Positions 34,015 to 43,055 of a stretch of 57,732 nt of DNA are shown here, piece after piece. This DNA is from an uncultured Clostridia bacterium (GTDB taxonomy: Bacteria > Bacillota > Clostridia > Christensenellales > Borkfalkiaceae): NCBI GenBank assembly GCA_947631005.1, contig CANRJR010000012.1, forward strand, positions 1-57,732, given 5' to 3'. Within the stretch, counting starts at the first letter, position 1, and each line of letters begins with the position of its first letter. The position numbers were made by a program, and so were the translations under genes. The notes beneath the pieces were generated by a model, which worked only from the letters and a program-made list of their open reading frames with translations, did no database searches and was not told the origin of the DNA.

Positions 34015-34973
34015 CAGAAGATACTTCCGCTGTTTACGATAGGCTGGGCGTCTTTGTTGCCGCAGAGCACCACGAGCAAGTTAGACACCATTTGCGCCTT
34101 GCGCTCGTCGTCGAGCTCCACGATGTTTTCATCGGAAAGTTTGTTGAGTGCCATTTGCACCATCGACACCGCGCCCTCCACGATCTTCTGGCGCGCCGCG
34201 ATGATCGCAGACGCCTGCTGTCTTTGCAACATCGCCGCGGCGATCTCGGGCGCATAGGCAAGGTGCGAAATGCGCGCTTCGAGAATTTCGATCCCCGACA
34301 TATGCGTGCGGCGTTGGATCTCCTCGCGAAGTACGTCCGCAATCTCCTGCGCGCTCCCGCGCAACGACTTCTCGTCGCCGCCCGACGACACGTCGTAGGG
34401 ATATTGCCGCGCGACCTGACGGATCGCCGCGTCGCACTGCGTCGAAAGATACGCCATGTAGTTTTCCACGTTGAATACGGCGCGCGCGGTGTTGGTAATG
34501 CGCCAGATCACAACGACGGAAATTTCGATGGGATTGCCCTCTTCGTCGTTGACTTTCTGCTTCTCGTTGTTGAGCGTCATGGCTTTGAGCGAGAGCTTGC
34601 GCGACGCCGCCGTCGAAAGACGCGCGGGATTGACCGACGCGCAGAACGGGTTCACCCAAAAGAATCCCTCCCGCTTCAAAGTGCCGTAGTATTTGCCGAA
34701 CAGCGTAAACACGTACGCCTCGTTCGGCTGCAACAGCTTAAAACCGAACGCGAGCACCATCGTGCAGACCCAGCCGAACACGCCGACAAACGTAAGCGCG
34801 ATCGTCCCATTTAGGTCGGTGTCGGTATTGAGCACGAGCCCCACGGCAAACAGCGCGATGCTCGCCACGAATACCGCAATGACGACAAAGAGCATCATCC
34901 AACCGTTTTTCTCGTGGGCGGGACGCTCGTCGATCCTCTCGAATTCCGCGACCGTCAAGTCTGACATTTCCAT
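34014..34973 (-). CDS. SPFH/Band 7 domain membrane protein
   Basis: 319 residues. Two membrane segments (about 26-46 and 56-77) precede an SPFH domain (about 85-250; [20 protein letters not shown], then [15 protein letters not shown]). The C-terminus is a short helical region. Proteins of this class assemble into large membrane-bound cages and are linked to membrane stress and proteolysis control. GGAGG six bases before the ATG fixes the start. It leads a six-gene operon with an ABC exporter. Confidence 0.9.
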   Translation of the reverse strand: MEMSDLTVAEFERIDERPAHEKNGWMMLFVVIAVFVASIALFAVGLVLNTDTDLNGTIALTFVGVFGWVCTMVLAFGFKLLQPNEAYVFTLFGKYYGTLKREGFFWVNPFCASVNPARLSTAASRKLSLKAMTLNNEKQKVNDEEGNPIEISVVVIWRITNTARAVFNVENYMAYLSTQCDAAIRQVARQYPYDVSSGGDEKSLRGSAQEIADVLREEIQRRTHMSGIEILEARISHLAYAPEIAAAMLQRQQASAIIAARQKIVEGAVSMVQMALNKLSDENIVELDDERKAQMVSNLLVVLCGNKDAQPIVNSGSIF

Positions 34974-34990
34974 AAAAAGCCTCCGAAAAG

Positions 34991-35009
34991 TGATATCATT
35001 TTGATATCA
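34991..35009. promoter_or_regulatory. Paired palindromic operator TGATATCA-TTT-TGATATCA
   Basis: Two perfect 8-base palindromes are separated by three bases. They begin two bases past the -10 box and cover the predicted transcription start of the SPFH operon. Repressors of the ribbon-helix-helix class, one of which this operon encodes, bind such closely spaced palindromes. Confidence 0.65.
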
Positions 35010-35011
35010 TC

Positions 35012-35040
35012 ATATTACACCTGCCGCAAAAGATTGTCAA
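35012..35040 (-). promoter_or_regulatory. Promoter of the SPFH/ABC operon
   Basis: On the minus strand TTGACA (35040-35035), a 17-base spacer and TAATAT (35017-35012). Confidence 0.8.
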
Positions 35041-35118
35041 GAGTTTCCAACAAAATTTTTGCAAATTTTTTTCGCGGTCTTGGGACGCATTCCTATTTAT
35101 AAAAAGAAAAAATCAAAC

Positions 35119-35140
35119 AAAAAAGACGCTTTCGCGCCTC
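35119..35140 (-). terminator. Terminator of the sirtuin-to-miaA operon
   Basis: Minus-strand stem AGGCGC/GCGTCT with a GAAA tetraloop and a run of six Ts, about 50 bases past the last stop codon. Confidence 0.75.
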
Positions 35141-35186
35141 TTTCGCTCGATTTTTTGTTATTTTAGTGCGGGAATGTTATTTTCGG

Positions 35187-36404
35187 TTACTTCATGAGAC
35201 GGCGCAAGATCTCGCGGCAGGCGAGCTTGCAATGCTCGTAAGTGAGCCCGCCCTGAAAGTAGGCGGTGTAAGGTTTGCGAATGGGCGCGTCGGCGGAGAG
35301 TTCGATGCTCGCGCCCGCGTTGAACGTCCCTGCCGCCATGATGACCTTGCAGTCGTACCCCGGCATATCCCACGCTTCGAGTTTGACGAAGCTGTCGACG
35401 GGCGAAACGTTTTGCACCGTTTGAATAAAGCCCGTGAGCTCCTCTTCCGTGCGGAAACGGATGGCGCGGGTGATGTCGGCGGGCGTTTTATCGAGCGCGG
35501 GGAAATTCTCGTAGCCGAGCTCTTCCATACACTTCCCGATGAGAAGCCCCCCTTTCAGGCTCTGCGCCACGACGTGCGGGGCGAGAAAGAAGCCTTGGAA
35601 ATACGGCTGATACCCGTACGCGTACGACCCGATCTCCCCGCCGACCGACGGCGCGGTCAGGCGGTTTTCGCACATCGAAACGTAGGCGCGCCCGCCCGCG
35701 ATGTAGCCTCCCGTCGGCGCGAGCCCGCCCCCGGGGTTTTTGATGAGCGACCCGACGATGAGATCCGCGCCCACCTCGGTCGGTTCGCGCGTCTCCACAA
35801 ATTCGCCGTAGCAGTTGTCCACAAAGATACAGCCGCCGAACCCGCGCCCGCGGACAAAGGCGCACATCTCCCCGATCTCGGCGACCGTGAACGCGTCGCG
35901 CAGTTCATAGCCCCGCGAGCGTTGGATATACACCATTTTCGGTTTTGACGAAAGCGCGCGGGCGATCGCCCCGAAATCGGGCTTGCCGTCGAGCAGCGGA
36001 ACGACCTCGTTGGAAATGCCGAAGTCGGCGAGCGACCCGTTCCCCCTGCCGTTGAACACGCCGCGGATGGTGTCGTACGGCTCGCCCGTGATAATAAGAA
36101 CGTTATCATTCGGACGAAGGACGCCGAAGAGGGCGACTGTAAGCGCGTGCGTTCCCGAGAGGATGGCGGGCGAGACGAGCGCGCTCTCCGCGCCGAATGC
36201 TCGCGCGTACACCTTTCCGAGCGCGACCCGCCCCTCGTCGCCGTAGCCGTAGCCCGTCGACGGCAAGAAGTGCCGAAGCGCGATCTGCTCTTCTCGGAAG
36301 GCGGCGAGCGTCTTATCTTGGTTGAAAAGCGCGACGGCGTCGATGCGCCGAAATTCCTCCGTCAACGCCCTTTCGGCGTTTTCCATCAGTTGTTCTGCAT
36401 CCAT
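35187..36404 (-). CDS. PLP-dependent enzyme of the methionine gamma-lyase/YnbB family
   Basis: 405 residues, fold-type I PLP enzyme. The PLP lysine is in GSLIKNPGGGLAPTGGYIAG, and FVDNCYGEFVE supplies the conserved Asp before it. This family is often annotated as aluminium resistance or methionine gamma-lyase, but its substrate is not firmly known. In Firmicutes it commonly follows miaA, as here. The ATG at 36404 overlaps the miaA end by 19 bases and has GGAGGAGG upstream; an internal ATG at 36386 (TGATG) is an alternative start. Confidence 0.88.
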   Translation of the reverse strand: MDAEQLMENAERALTEEFRRIDAVALFNQDKTLAAFREEQIALRHFLPSTGYGYGDEGRVALGKVYARAFGAESALVSPAILSGTHALTVALFGVLRPNDNVLIITGEPYDTIRGVFNGRGNGSLADFGISNEVVPLLDGKPDFGAIARALSSKPKMVYIQRSRGYELRDAFTVAEIGEMCAFVRGRGFGGCIFVDNCYGEFVETREPTEVGADLIVGSLIKNPGGGLAPTGGYIAGGRAYVSMCENRLTAPSVGGEIGSYAYGYQPYFQGFFLAPHVVAQSLKGGLLIGKCMEELGYENFPALDKTPADITRAIRFRTEEELTGFIQTVQNVSPVDSFVKLEAWDMPGYDCKVIMAAGTFNAGASIELSADAPIRKPYTAYFQGGLTYEHCKLACREILRRLMK

Positions 36405-37300
36405 ATGCGTACGACCTCCTCCGCAGCGGTTGCGGCGTCTTGCGGCATGAGCCGCGTTAAATGTTCGGTATTTTTAAAAAAAGTGAGCTGACGTTTGGCG
36501 TAATTGCGGGTATTTTTTGTTATTATGTCTGACATAGTACTTAAATTAACCCCGTTTTCCAAAAATTCGACGACCTCTTTGTACCCGATCGCCTGCATCG
36601 CTTGCGCGCTTTTCGGAACGCCGCGATTCAGAAGCGCGCGCACTTCGCCGACGAGCCCGTCCTCGATCATGCGAGCCGTGCGCCGCTCGATGCGCGCATA
36701 GAGTTCTTCGCGCGGGTAGTCGAGCAGAAAGGCGAGAAAGGGATAGCGCGGCGTTGCGTCGTCGTGCTGTTCGGATTTTTTCACGCCCGTCTGCTCGTAG
36801 ATCTCTAGGGCGCGGACGATGCGCTTTACGTCGTTCGGGTGCAAGATCCGCGCGCTCTCGGGGTCGACTGCCGCGAGGCGCGCATGGAGCGCGGCGTTCC
36901 CCTCGCGGGCGGCGAGGTCGGCGTATTTACGGCGGATCTCCGCGTTCGACGGCGCGCCGCCGTACGATTTTTTGTAGAGCACGGCGTTCATATAAAATCC
37001 CGTGCCGCCGCAGAGCACGGGGATCTTCCCGCGCGCGAGAATGTCCTCGACGGCGGGGATAGCCAGCCGCTCGAAATCGCTCACCGAAAAGTCCTCTTGG
37101 GGGTCTGCGACGTCGATCATGTGGTGCGGAATACTCGCTCTCTCCTCTTTCGAGGGCTTCGCCGTGCCGATATCCAGCCCGCGATAGATCGCAAACGCGT
37201 CGCAGGAGACGATTTCGCCGCCGAGGCGGGCGGCGCATTCGAGCGCGAGCGCGCTCTTGCCCGATCCCGTCGGACCGCAAATGACGAGGAGGCGGTTCAT
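36386..37300 (-). CDS. miaA: tRNA dimethylallyltransferase
   Basis: Adds a dimethylallyl group to A37 of tRNAs reading UNN codons. 304 residues from the ATG at 37300, which overlaps the mutL stop (ATGA). Motifs are GPTGSGKSALA, SCDAFAIYRGLDIGTAKP, GGTGFYM and NTRNYAKRQLTFFKN. MiaB, encoded four genes upstream in the same operon, methylthiolates the product, so both steps of ms2i6A37 synthesis are together. Bases 36521-36542 inside the gene match the 22-base repeat at 1717-1738; the encoded helix (LSTMSDII) keeps the length expected for MiaA. Confidence 0.95.
   Translation of the reverse strand: MNRLLVICGPTGSGKSALALECAARLGGEIVSCDAFAIYRGLDIGTAKPSKEERASIPHHMIDVADPQEDFSVSDFERLAIPAVEDILARGKIPVLCGGTGFYMNAVLYKKSYGGAPSNAEIRRKYADLAAREGNAALHARLAAVDPESARILHPNDVKRIVRALEIYEQTGVKKSEQHDDATPRYPFLAFLLDYPREELYARIERRTARMIEDGLVGEVRALLNRGVPKSAQAMQAIGYKEVVEFLENGVNLSTMSDIITKNTRNYAKRQLTFFKNTEHLTRLMPQDAATAAEEVVRIWMQNN
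36521..36542. repeat. Copy 2 of the 22-base near-palindromic repeat
   Basis: Identical over 22 bases to 1717-1738 and in the same orientation. It lies inside miaA in an AT-rich stretch and is read as STMSDII in the MiaA frame. Confidence 0.7.
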
Positions 37301-39177
37301 ACGATGCGCTTGAAGAGCTTTTCGAGCTCGCTCTTCTTCACGCGGACGGCGACGGGGCGGCCGTGCGGGCATTTGAGCCCCATATCGCCGTCCATGCGTT
37401 CGATGAGGGCGCGGGCTTCGGCGTCGGTGAGCCGTTCTCCCCCCTTTACCGCGGCTTTGCACGCGCAAGAGGCGAGCTTATCTTTGAGAATGTCGTTGAG
37501 GCGGATCGCGCGGAGCGATTCCATGGAGGCAAGCACTTCGCCGAAAAAGGCGTTCAGGTCGATCCCCATGAGGTCGGTCGGCACGGCGGAGACCTTGACG
37601 GACGACCCGCCGAACTCCCCGATCTCGAATCCGATCTCCCGCAGTACGCCGAAATTCTTCTTCAAGAAAGCGAACTCCTGCGCGTTGACTTCGAGCAAGA
37701 AAGGCGCGAGCATGGGCTGGGAAAGGACGGTGCGCCCCGCGGCGAGCAGTTTGTCGTAGATGAGCCGCTCGTGCGCCGCATGCTGGTCGATGATGTACGC
37801 CTCGTCCCCGCATTCGTAAAAGAGATAGGTGCGGAACAGCTCGCCCTTATATTCGAGCGAGGCGGGATCGACGCGCTGTTGCTTGGCTTTCATCTCCCGT
37901 TCGAGCAAAAACTTTTTGTTCTCCTCGAAAGCCTCTTTCGCCGCGTCGTCGGGCGCGGGCATGTTGACTTCGAGACGAGGCGCGGGCGGCGCGTCGTAAG
38001 AAAATCCGCGCGCCTGTCCCGCATGGACGGGAACGGTAAATTCGAGCTCCTTTTTCGCCTCCGCCTCCGTCATCGTGCGGGAAGCGGGAACGCCCGCGGT
38101 CGGCGTTTGGGCAGGCGCGGTCGGCGTTTGGGCAGGCGCGGTCGGCGTTTGGGCAGGCGCGGTCGGCGTATTGGGCATGGCGAGGTATTCGAGCGCGCGG
38201 GAATTGCCGTCGAGCACCGCGGAGACGACCGAATAGACGCACCCGTAGATCACCTGGTTGTCCGCGAAGCGGACGTCTGCCTTGTTGGGATGCACGTTCA
38301 CGTCGACGATCTCGGGCGGCACGTCCAAAAACAGCACATAAAACGGATATTGCCGCTTCATGAGATAGCTCGCGTACGCGTTCGCGATCGCCGCCCCCAC
38401 GGTCGCATTCACGACCTGCCGCCCGTTCACGAACAGGCTCTGGTAGCTGCGGTTGGGCTTGGAAAAGTTTCTGTCGCCGATATACCCGTGCAGACGGACG
38501 CCGTGCTTGTCCGCGTCGAGTTCGTACACGTTCGAGAGAATCTCCGCGCCGTAGACGCACGCGAGAGCCGAGGCGAGCCCGTCGCCGTAAGAGCGGTATT
38601 TGCGCTTACCGTTGGCGATGTATTCAAAGGAGATCTGCGGCTGTGAGAGGATGAAGCGGGCGATCATATTGGTGACGTCCGCCTCCTCCTGCCCGTCCGA
38701 TTTGAGGAATTTCAGACGGGCGGGTGTATTGAAAAAGAGATCGCGCACGGTGACCTGCGTTCCGTCCGCACCCGACGCGGGCGAAACTTCGCCCGCTGCT
38801 CCCCCTTCGCAAGAGAGGGAATACGCCTCGCATCCCGCCTGTTTGGAGACGATCTCCATGCGGGAGACCGCCGCGATGGAGGCAAGAGCCTCGCCGCGGA
38901 ATCCGAGCGTCGTCACGCCGAAGAGATCCTTCGCTGTTTGCAGTTTGCTGGTCGCGTGCGGCGCGTAGGCGTTCGGGAGATCCTCCCGCGCGATCCCCCC
39001 GCCGTTGTCTGTCACGCGGACGAGCGACTTCCCGCCCGCCTCGATCTCCACGGCGATCTGCGTCGCCCCCGCGTCGACGGCGTTCTCCACGAGCTCCTTG
39101 ACGACGGAATACGGGCGGTCGACGACCTCTCCCGCGGCAATTTTGTTGTAGACGTCGGGCGTTAAAAGATGGATCAT
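37297..39177 (-). CDS. mutL: DNA mismatch repair protein MutL
   Basis: GHKL ATPase that links MutS to strand incision. 626 residues from the ATG at 39177, which overlaps the mutS stop (ATGA). The N-terminal ATPase motifs are ELVENAVDAGA, DNGGGI, TLGFRGEALASI and GTQVTVRDLFFNTPAR. The C-terminal endonuclease motif reads DQHAAHERLIYD, with Asp where DQHA(X)2E(X)4E usually ends in Glu. CPHGRP is present near the C-terminus. The linker contains three 7-residue TPTAPAQ repeats. Confidence 0.96.
   Translation of the reverse strand: MIHLLTPDVYNKIAAGEVVDRPYSVVKELVENAVDAGATQIAVEIEAGGKSLVRVTDNGGGIAREDLPNAYAPHATSKLQTAKDLFGVTTLGFRGEALASIAAVSRMEIVSKQAGCEAYSLSCEGGAAGEVSPASGADGTQVTVRDLFFNTPARLKFLKSDGQEEADVTNMIARFILSQPQISFEYIANGKRKYRSYGDGLASALACVYGAEILSNVYELDADKHGVRLHGYIGDRNFSKPNRSYQSLFVNGRQVVNATVGAAIANAYASYLMKRQYPFYVLFLDVPPEIVDVNVHPNKADVRFADNQVIYGCVYSVVSAVLDGNSRALEYLAMPNTPTAPAQTPTAPAQTPTAPAQTPTAGVPASRTMTEAEAKKELEFTVPVHAGQARGFSYDAPPAPRLEVNMPAPDDAAKEAFEENKKFLLEREMKAKQQRVDPASLEYKGELFRTYLFYECGDEAYIIDQHAAHERLIYDKLLAAGRTVLSQPMLAPFLLEVNAQEFAFLKKNFGVLREIGFEIGEFGGSSVKVSAVPTDLMGIDLNAFFGEVLASMESLRAIRLNDILKDKLASCACKAAVKGGERLTDAEARALIERMDGDMGLKCPHGRPVAVRVKKSELEKLFKRIV
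38096..38169. repeat. 21-base tandem repeat in the mutL linker
   Basis: Three identical 21-base units (38096-38116, 38117-38137, 38138-38158) plus an 11-base partial unit. Each encodes TPTAPAQ in the flexible linker between the MutL domains. Copy-number change would stay in frame. Confidence 0.93.
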
Positions 39178-41732
39178 GAAAGTTTCTCCTTCCACTCGGT
39201 CAGCAGGGCGAACGCTTGCATGGGCGAAATGTTGTTGAGGTCGAGCTCGGCGAGCGCGCGCACCAGCCACGACGTTTCATCGGGCTCTTCGGATTGTTCT
39301 GGGACGGGCTCTTCGGTCTCCAAGGCGGGTCGCCGCGCCTCCGCGCGTTCGAGCGAACGCAAGATCGTCTTGGCGCGGGAGGTCACTTCGGACGGCACGC
39401 CCGCGAGTGCCGCGACTTCCACGCCGAAACTGCGCGACGCGCCTCCCCGCACGATCTTGCGCAAAAACACGATCGTACCGCCGATCTCGCGTACGTTGAT
39501 CTTGTAATTTTTTACGCCTTCGAGCTTGCCTTCGAGCTCGGTGAGTTCGTGATAATGGGTGGCGAAGAGCGTTTTCGCGCGAACCTTGCGCGTGAGTTCT
39601 TCGATGACCGCCCACGCGATGGACAGCCCGTCGAACGTGCTCGTCCCGCGCCCCACTTCGTCGAGGATCAAAAGACTGCGCGAAGTCGCGTTCCGCAAGA
39701 TGTTGGCGACTTCGGACATCTCCACCATGAACGTGCTTTTATCCAGAATGAGGTTGTCGCTCGCGCCGATCCGCGTAAAGATCCTGTCGCACAGCGGGAT
39801 CTCGGCGCGCTTGGCGGGCACGAAACTCCCAACGTGCGCCAAAAACACGATGAGCGCGACCTGCCGCAAATAGGTGCTCTTCCCCGCCATATTCGGACCT
39901 GTGATGATCATCGTGCGGTTGTCGCCGCCGTCGAGCAGACAGTCGTTGGGAACGAACCGCTCCCGCGAGATCGCCTCGACGACGGGATGACGCCCCTCCT
40001 CGATGATGAGCTCTCCCCCCTCTTTCATGACGGGACGGCAATACTTGTTTTCTTTGGCGACGACGGCGAGCGAGGTAAAGCAATCGAGCTCGGCGACGGC
40101 TTGCGCGACCTGCTGGAACACGGGGATGTTGCGCATGAGGATGTCGAGCAGTTCCGAATAGAGATGTTCCTGCAAGCGTTGCGCCTTTTCGTCGCTCCCG
40201 AGGATCTTGCCCTCGAGCTCTTTGAGTTCGTCGTTGATGTACCGCTCCCCCGTGGAAAGCGTCTGTTTGCGGATATAGTTGTAAGGAATGCGGTCTTTGA
40301 ACGAGTTGCTGACTTCGATATAGTAGCCGAACACGCGGTTGAAGCCGACTTTGAGGGTACGGATTCCCGTGCGTTCGCGCTCGCGCGTTTCGAGATCGGC
40401 GAGCAGCGTTTTACTGCCGCGGCTGACGTCGCGCAAGCCGTCGAGTTCCTCGTTGTAGCCCTCGCGGATGTAATTCCCCTCTTTGAGCGTGGAGGCTTGC
40501 GGGTCGATGGCGCGGTCGATGAGCGCGCAGATCTCCTTTGTGTCCACCAGCCGCCGCATGATCCCCGTGAGCAATTCCGACGAGAATCCCGCAAGACGGA
40601 ACCGAAGATTGGGAATGACGGCGAGCGAGGAAGAGAGCGCGAGACAATCGTTGGGCTGCAAATTTCCGTTGGAGATCCTGCCCGTAAGCCGTTCGATATC
40701 GCGCACGCCCCCGAGCGCGTCCTCGATCCCCATTCTGACGACGGTCGCGCGGCAGAGCTCGTCCACCGCGTCCAGCCGCCGTTCGATCTCGTTCGCGTCG
40801 GCAAGCGGGCTCGTGAGCATGGTGGAAAGACGGCGCGCCCCCATGCCCGTCCGCGTCTTATCGAGAAGCCAGAGCACCGAACCGTATTTTTTGCCCTCGG
40901 CGGCGTTTTTGAGGATCTCGAGATTTTTGAGCGCGGTCGGGTCGAGCATCATCTGCGACGCCCTGTCGGTCACTTTGAACGTATTGATGTTGTTGAGCGC
41001 GTGTTTTTGCGTCTCCTGCAAGTAGGCAATGAGCGCGCCCGCCGCACAGATCACCGCGTCGTTTTTTACGCCGAGCCCGTCGAGCGTCGAATGCAGTTGC
41101 CCGCACAGGCATTTTTCCGCCGCCGCCCGCTCGAACGTCCACGGAAGATAGCAGGAAAAGGGCGGCAAAGTGCGTTCCGCCTCCGGGATCTTGGCTTCGA
41201 GAAGCACGGCGTCGTTGCAGACGATCTCCGCCACCGACAAATTGTTGAGATGGGCGACGGCAGAGGCGAGCGAATCCTCCTCCGAGGCGCGGAACTCGCC
41301 CGTCGTGATGTCTGCCCACGCGATGGCGTACCCCTCTTTTTTGCAGACGCAGGCGATATAGTTGCTCTTTTTTTCGTCCAAAAGGGCGTTCTCGATCACC
41401 GTACCCGCCGAGACGACGCGAATCACGTCGCGGTCTACCATACCTTTACTCGCCTTGGGATCGGAGAGCTGTTCGCATATGGCGACGCGCAGACCGCTTT
41501 CGACGAGCTTTTGGATGTAGGTATCGGCGGCGTGATAGGGAACGCCGCACATGGGCGCGCGTTCATCGAGCCCGCAATCCCGCCCCGTAAGCGTAAGATC
41601 GAGGATTGGCGACGCCTTGACCGCATCCTCGAAAAACATCTCGTAAAAATCGCCGAGACGGTAAAAGACGATGCAATCGGGATATTGTTTTTTGACCCGT
41701 TGCCAATGTTCCATCATGGGCGAAAGTCCCAT
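39174..41732 (-). CDS. mutS: DNA mismatch repair protein MutS
   Basis: Recognises mismatches. 852 residues. The mismatch-contacting motif FYRLGDFYEMF lies near residue 22. The ATPase has GPNMAGKSTYLRQ, the STFMVEMSE signature, LDEVGRGTSTFDG and ATHYHEL. The C-terminal end (LDLNNISPMQAFALLTEWKEKL) is the standard dimerisation tail. It is the third gene of the operon, and its stop overlaps the mutL start. Confidence 0.97.
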   Translation of the reverse strand: MGLSPMMEHWQRVKKQYPDCIVFYRLGDFYEMFFEDAVKASPILDLTLTGRDCGLDERAPMCGVPYHAADTYIQKLVESGLRVAICEQLSDPKASKGMVDRDVIRVVSAGTVIENALLDEKKSNYIACVCKKEGYAIAWADITTGEFRASEEDSLASAVAHLNNLSVAEIVCNDAVLLEAKIPEAERTLPPFSCYLPWTFERAAAEKCLCGQLHSTLDGLGVKNDAVICAAGALIAYLQETQKHALNNINTFKVTDRASQMMLDPTALKNLEILKNAAEGKKYGSVLWLLDKTRTGMGARRLSTMLTSPLADANEIERRLDAVDELCRATVVRMGIEDALGGVRDIERLTGRISNGNLQPNDCLALSSSLAVIPNLRFRLAGFSSELLTGIMRRLVDTKEICALIDRAIDPQASTLKEGNYIREGYNEELDGLRDVSRGSKTLLADLETRERERTGIRTLKVGFNRVFGYYIEVSNSFKDRIPYNYIRKQTLSTGERYINDELKELEGKILGSDEKAQRLQEHLYSELLDILMRNIPVFQQVAQAVAELDCFTSLAVVAKENKYCRPVMKEGGELIIEEGRHPVVEAISRERFVPNDCLLDGGDNRTMIITGPNMAGKSTYLRQVALIVFLAHVGSFVPAKRAEIPLCDRIFTRIGASDNLILDKSTFMVEMSEVANILRNATSRSLLILDEVGRGTSTFDGLSIAWAVIEELTRKVRAKTLFATHYHELTELEGKLEGVKNYKINVREIGGTIVFLRKIVRGGASRSFGVEVAALAGVPSEVTSRAKTILRSLERAEARRPALETEEPVPEQSEEPDETSWLVRALAELDLNNISPMQAFALLTEWKEKLS

Positions 41733-41753
41733 TGTTTCCTCCTTTGCGACCGC

Positions 41754-43055
41754 TTACTCGATCTCGCCGTAGAGAGAAATGCCGTTCGCCTCGCGAATGC
41801 GAAGCGAAACGAACTCTCCCACGCGGTTTTTTTCGCTTTTGAAATATCCCATCCTGCCGTACTCGTCCCTGCCGAGATACATGCCTTTCTTCGCGTCAAA
41901 ATCCTCGCACAGGATCTCGACGGTCTTGCCGACATACGCCGCGCTCTTTTTGCGCGTGTTGGCGTTGACGAGGGCGATGAGCCGACCGATGCGCTCCTTT
42001 GCGACCGCCTCGGGAATCTGTTCCATCTCCGCGGCGCGCGTCCCCTTGCGCGGGGAATACACGAACATGAACGCCGAATCGAAATCCGCCTCCTTTACGA
42101 GGGAGAGCGTATCGCAAAACTCGGCTTCGGTCTCCGTCGGAAAGGCGACGATGAGATCGGTCGTTACGGCGCAATCGGGGATCTCCCGCTTCAAGAGCGC
42201 GATCTCGTCGAGATATTTTTGCCGCGTATAGCGGCGGTTCATCAGGGAAAGAATGCGGTCGTTTCCCGACTGCGCGGGCAAATGCAGGTGTTTGCAGATG
42301 TTGTTGTGCCGCTTCATCACGTCGACGAGCGCGGGCGAAAAGTCCTTGGGGTGTGAGGTCATGAACCGTATGCGGAACTTTCCCTCTATGCCCGCAACTT
42401 GGTCCAACAGTTCGGAGAATCCGACGTCGCCGTCCCGATAGGAATCGACGTTCTGTCCGAGCAGGGTGATCTCCTTATATCCCGCGCGGACGAGCGACGA
42501 AACTTCCGCGAGCACGTCGTCGGCGCGGCGGGAACGCTCCCTGCCCCGCACATAGGGCACGATGCAATACGAACAGAAGTTGTTGCACCCGTAAACGATG
42601 TTCACCCATGCGTTGGGATAGCTCGTGCGGACGGGCGAAATGCCGTCCTCGACCGCGGAGCGCGCCTCTGAAACCGAGACGACCGCCCGCCGCTCGCTCT
42701 GTTTGCGTTCGATGAGCGATTTGAGCGCGGGCAAATCGTGCGTCCCGAACAGGATGTCGATGAAAGGGAACTTCTCTTTGAGGATCTGCGCCTTCCCCTC
42801 CTCCTGCACCATACACCCGCCCACCGCGATCAGCAGTCCTTTCTTTTGACGTTTGAGCTTTTTGAGCGCGCCGATGTTCCCGAACGCGTGATTTTCGGCG
42901 TTTTCGCGGATACAACAGGTGTTAAATACGATGATGTCTGCGTCCTCCGTCCCCTGCGCCGCCTCGGCGTAGCCCGCCTCTTTGAGCACGCCCGCGATCT
43001 TCTCGGACTCGTGCAGATTCATTTGACAGCCGTATGTAACGATGTGATACTTCAT
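41754..43055 (-). CDS. miaB: tRNA-2-methylthio-N6-dimethylallyladenosine synthase
   Basis: Radical-SAM methylthiotransferase acting on i6A37. 433 residues from the ATG at 43055, overlapping the sirtuin stop (ATGA). The N-terminal domain supplies three Cys for the auxiliary cluster (YGCQMN, NTCCIRENAE, VGGCMVQ). The radical-SAM motif is CNNFCSYCIVPYVRGRE. A C-terminal TRAM domain ends the protein. It is co-transcribed with miaA, which makes its substrate. Confidence 0.95.
   Translation of the reverse strand: MKYHIVTYGCQMNLHESEKIAGVLKEAGYAEAAQGTEDADIIVFNTCCIRENAENHAFGNIGALKKLKRQKKGLLIAVGGCMVQEEGKAQILKEKFPFIDILFGTHDLPALKSLIERKQSERRAVVSVSEARSAVEDGISPVRTSYPNAWVNIVYGCNNFCSYCIVPYVRGRERSRRADDVLAEVSSLVRAGYKEITLLGQNVDSYRDGDVGFSELLDQVAGIEGKFRIRFMTSHPKDFSPALVDVMKRHNNICKHLHLPAQSGNDRILSLMNRRYTRQKYLDEIALLKREIPDCAVTTDLIVAFPTETEAEFCDTLSLVKEADFDSAFMFVYSPRKGTRAAEMEQIPEAVAKERIGRLIALVNANTRKKSAAYVGKTVEILCEDFDAKKGMYLGRDEYGRMGYFKSEKNRVGEFVSLRIREANGISLYGEIE

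Noticed and set aside
36521-36542. In-frame insertion of a palindromic coding element (like those in Rickettsia) into miaA
   Set aside because: The MiaA segment keeps the family's normal length, so nothing seems to be inserted. The exact repeat is still reported as unexplained.
38096-38169. Possible CRISPR-like array
   Set aside because: The 21-base units are directly adjacent with no spacers and encode TPTAPAQ in frame within MutL.
39216-42356. A 1046-codon open frame on the plus strand opposite mutS and miaB
   Set aside because: It is antisense to two unmistakable genes. Long antisense frames arise from the GC-rich third positions here. Its product is rich in Arg, His and Asp without any motif.
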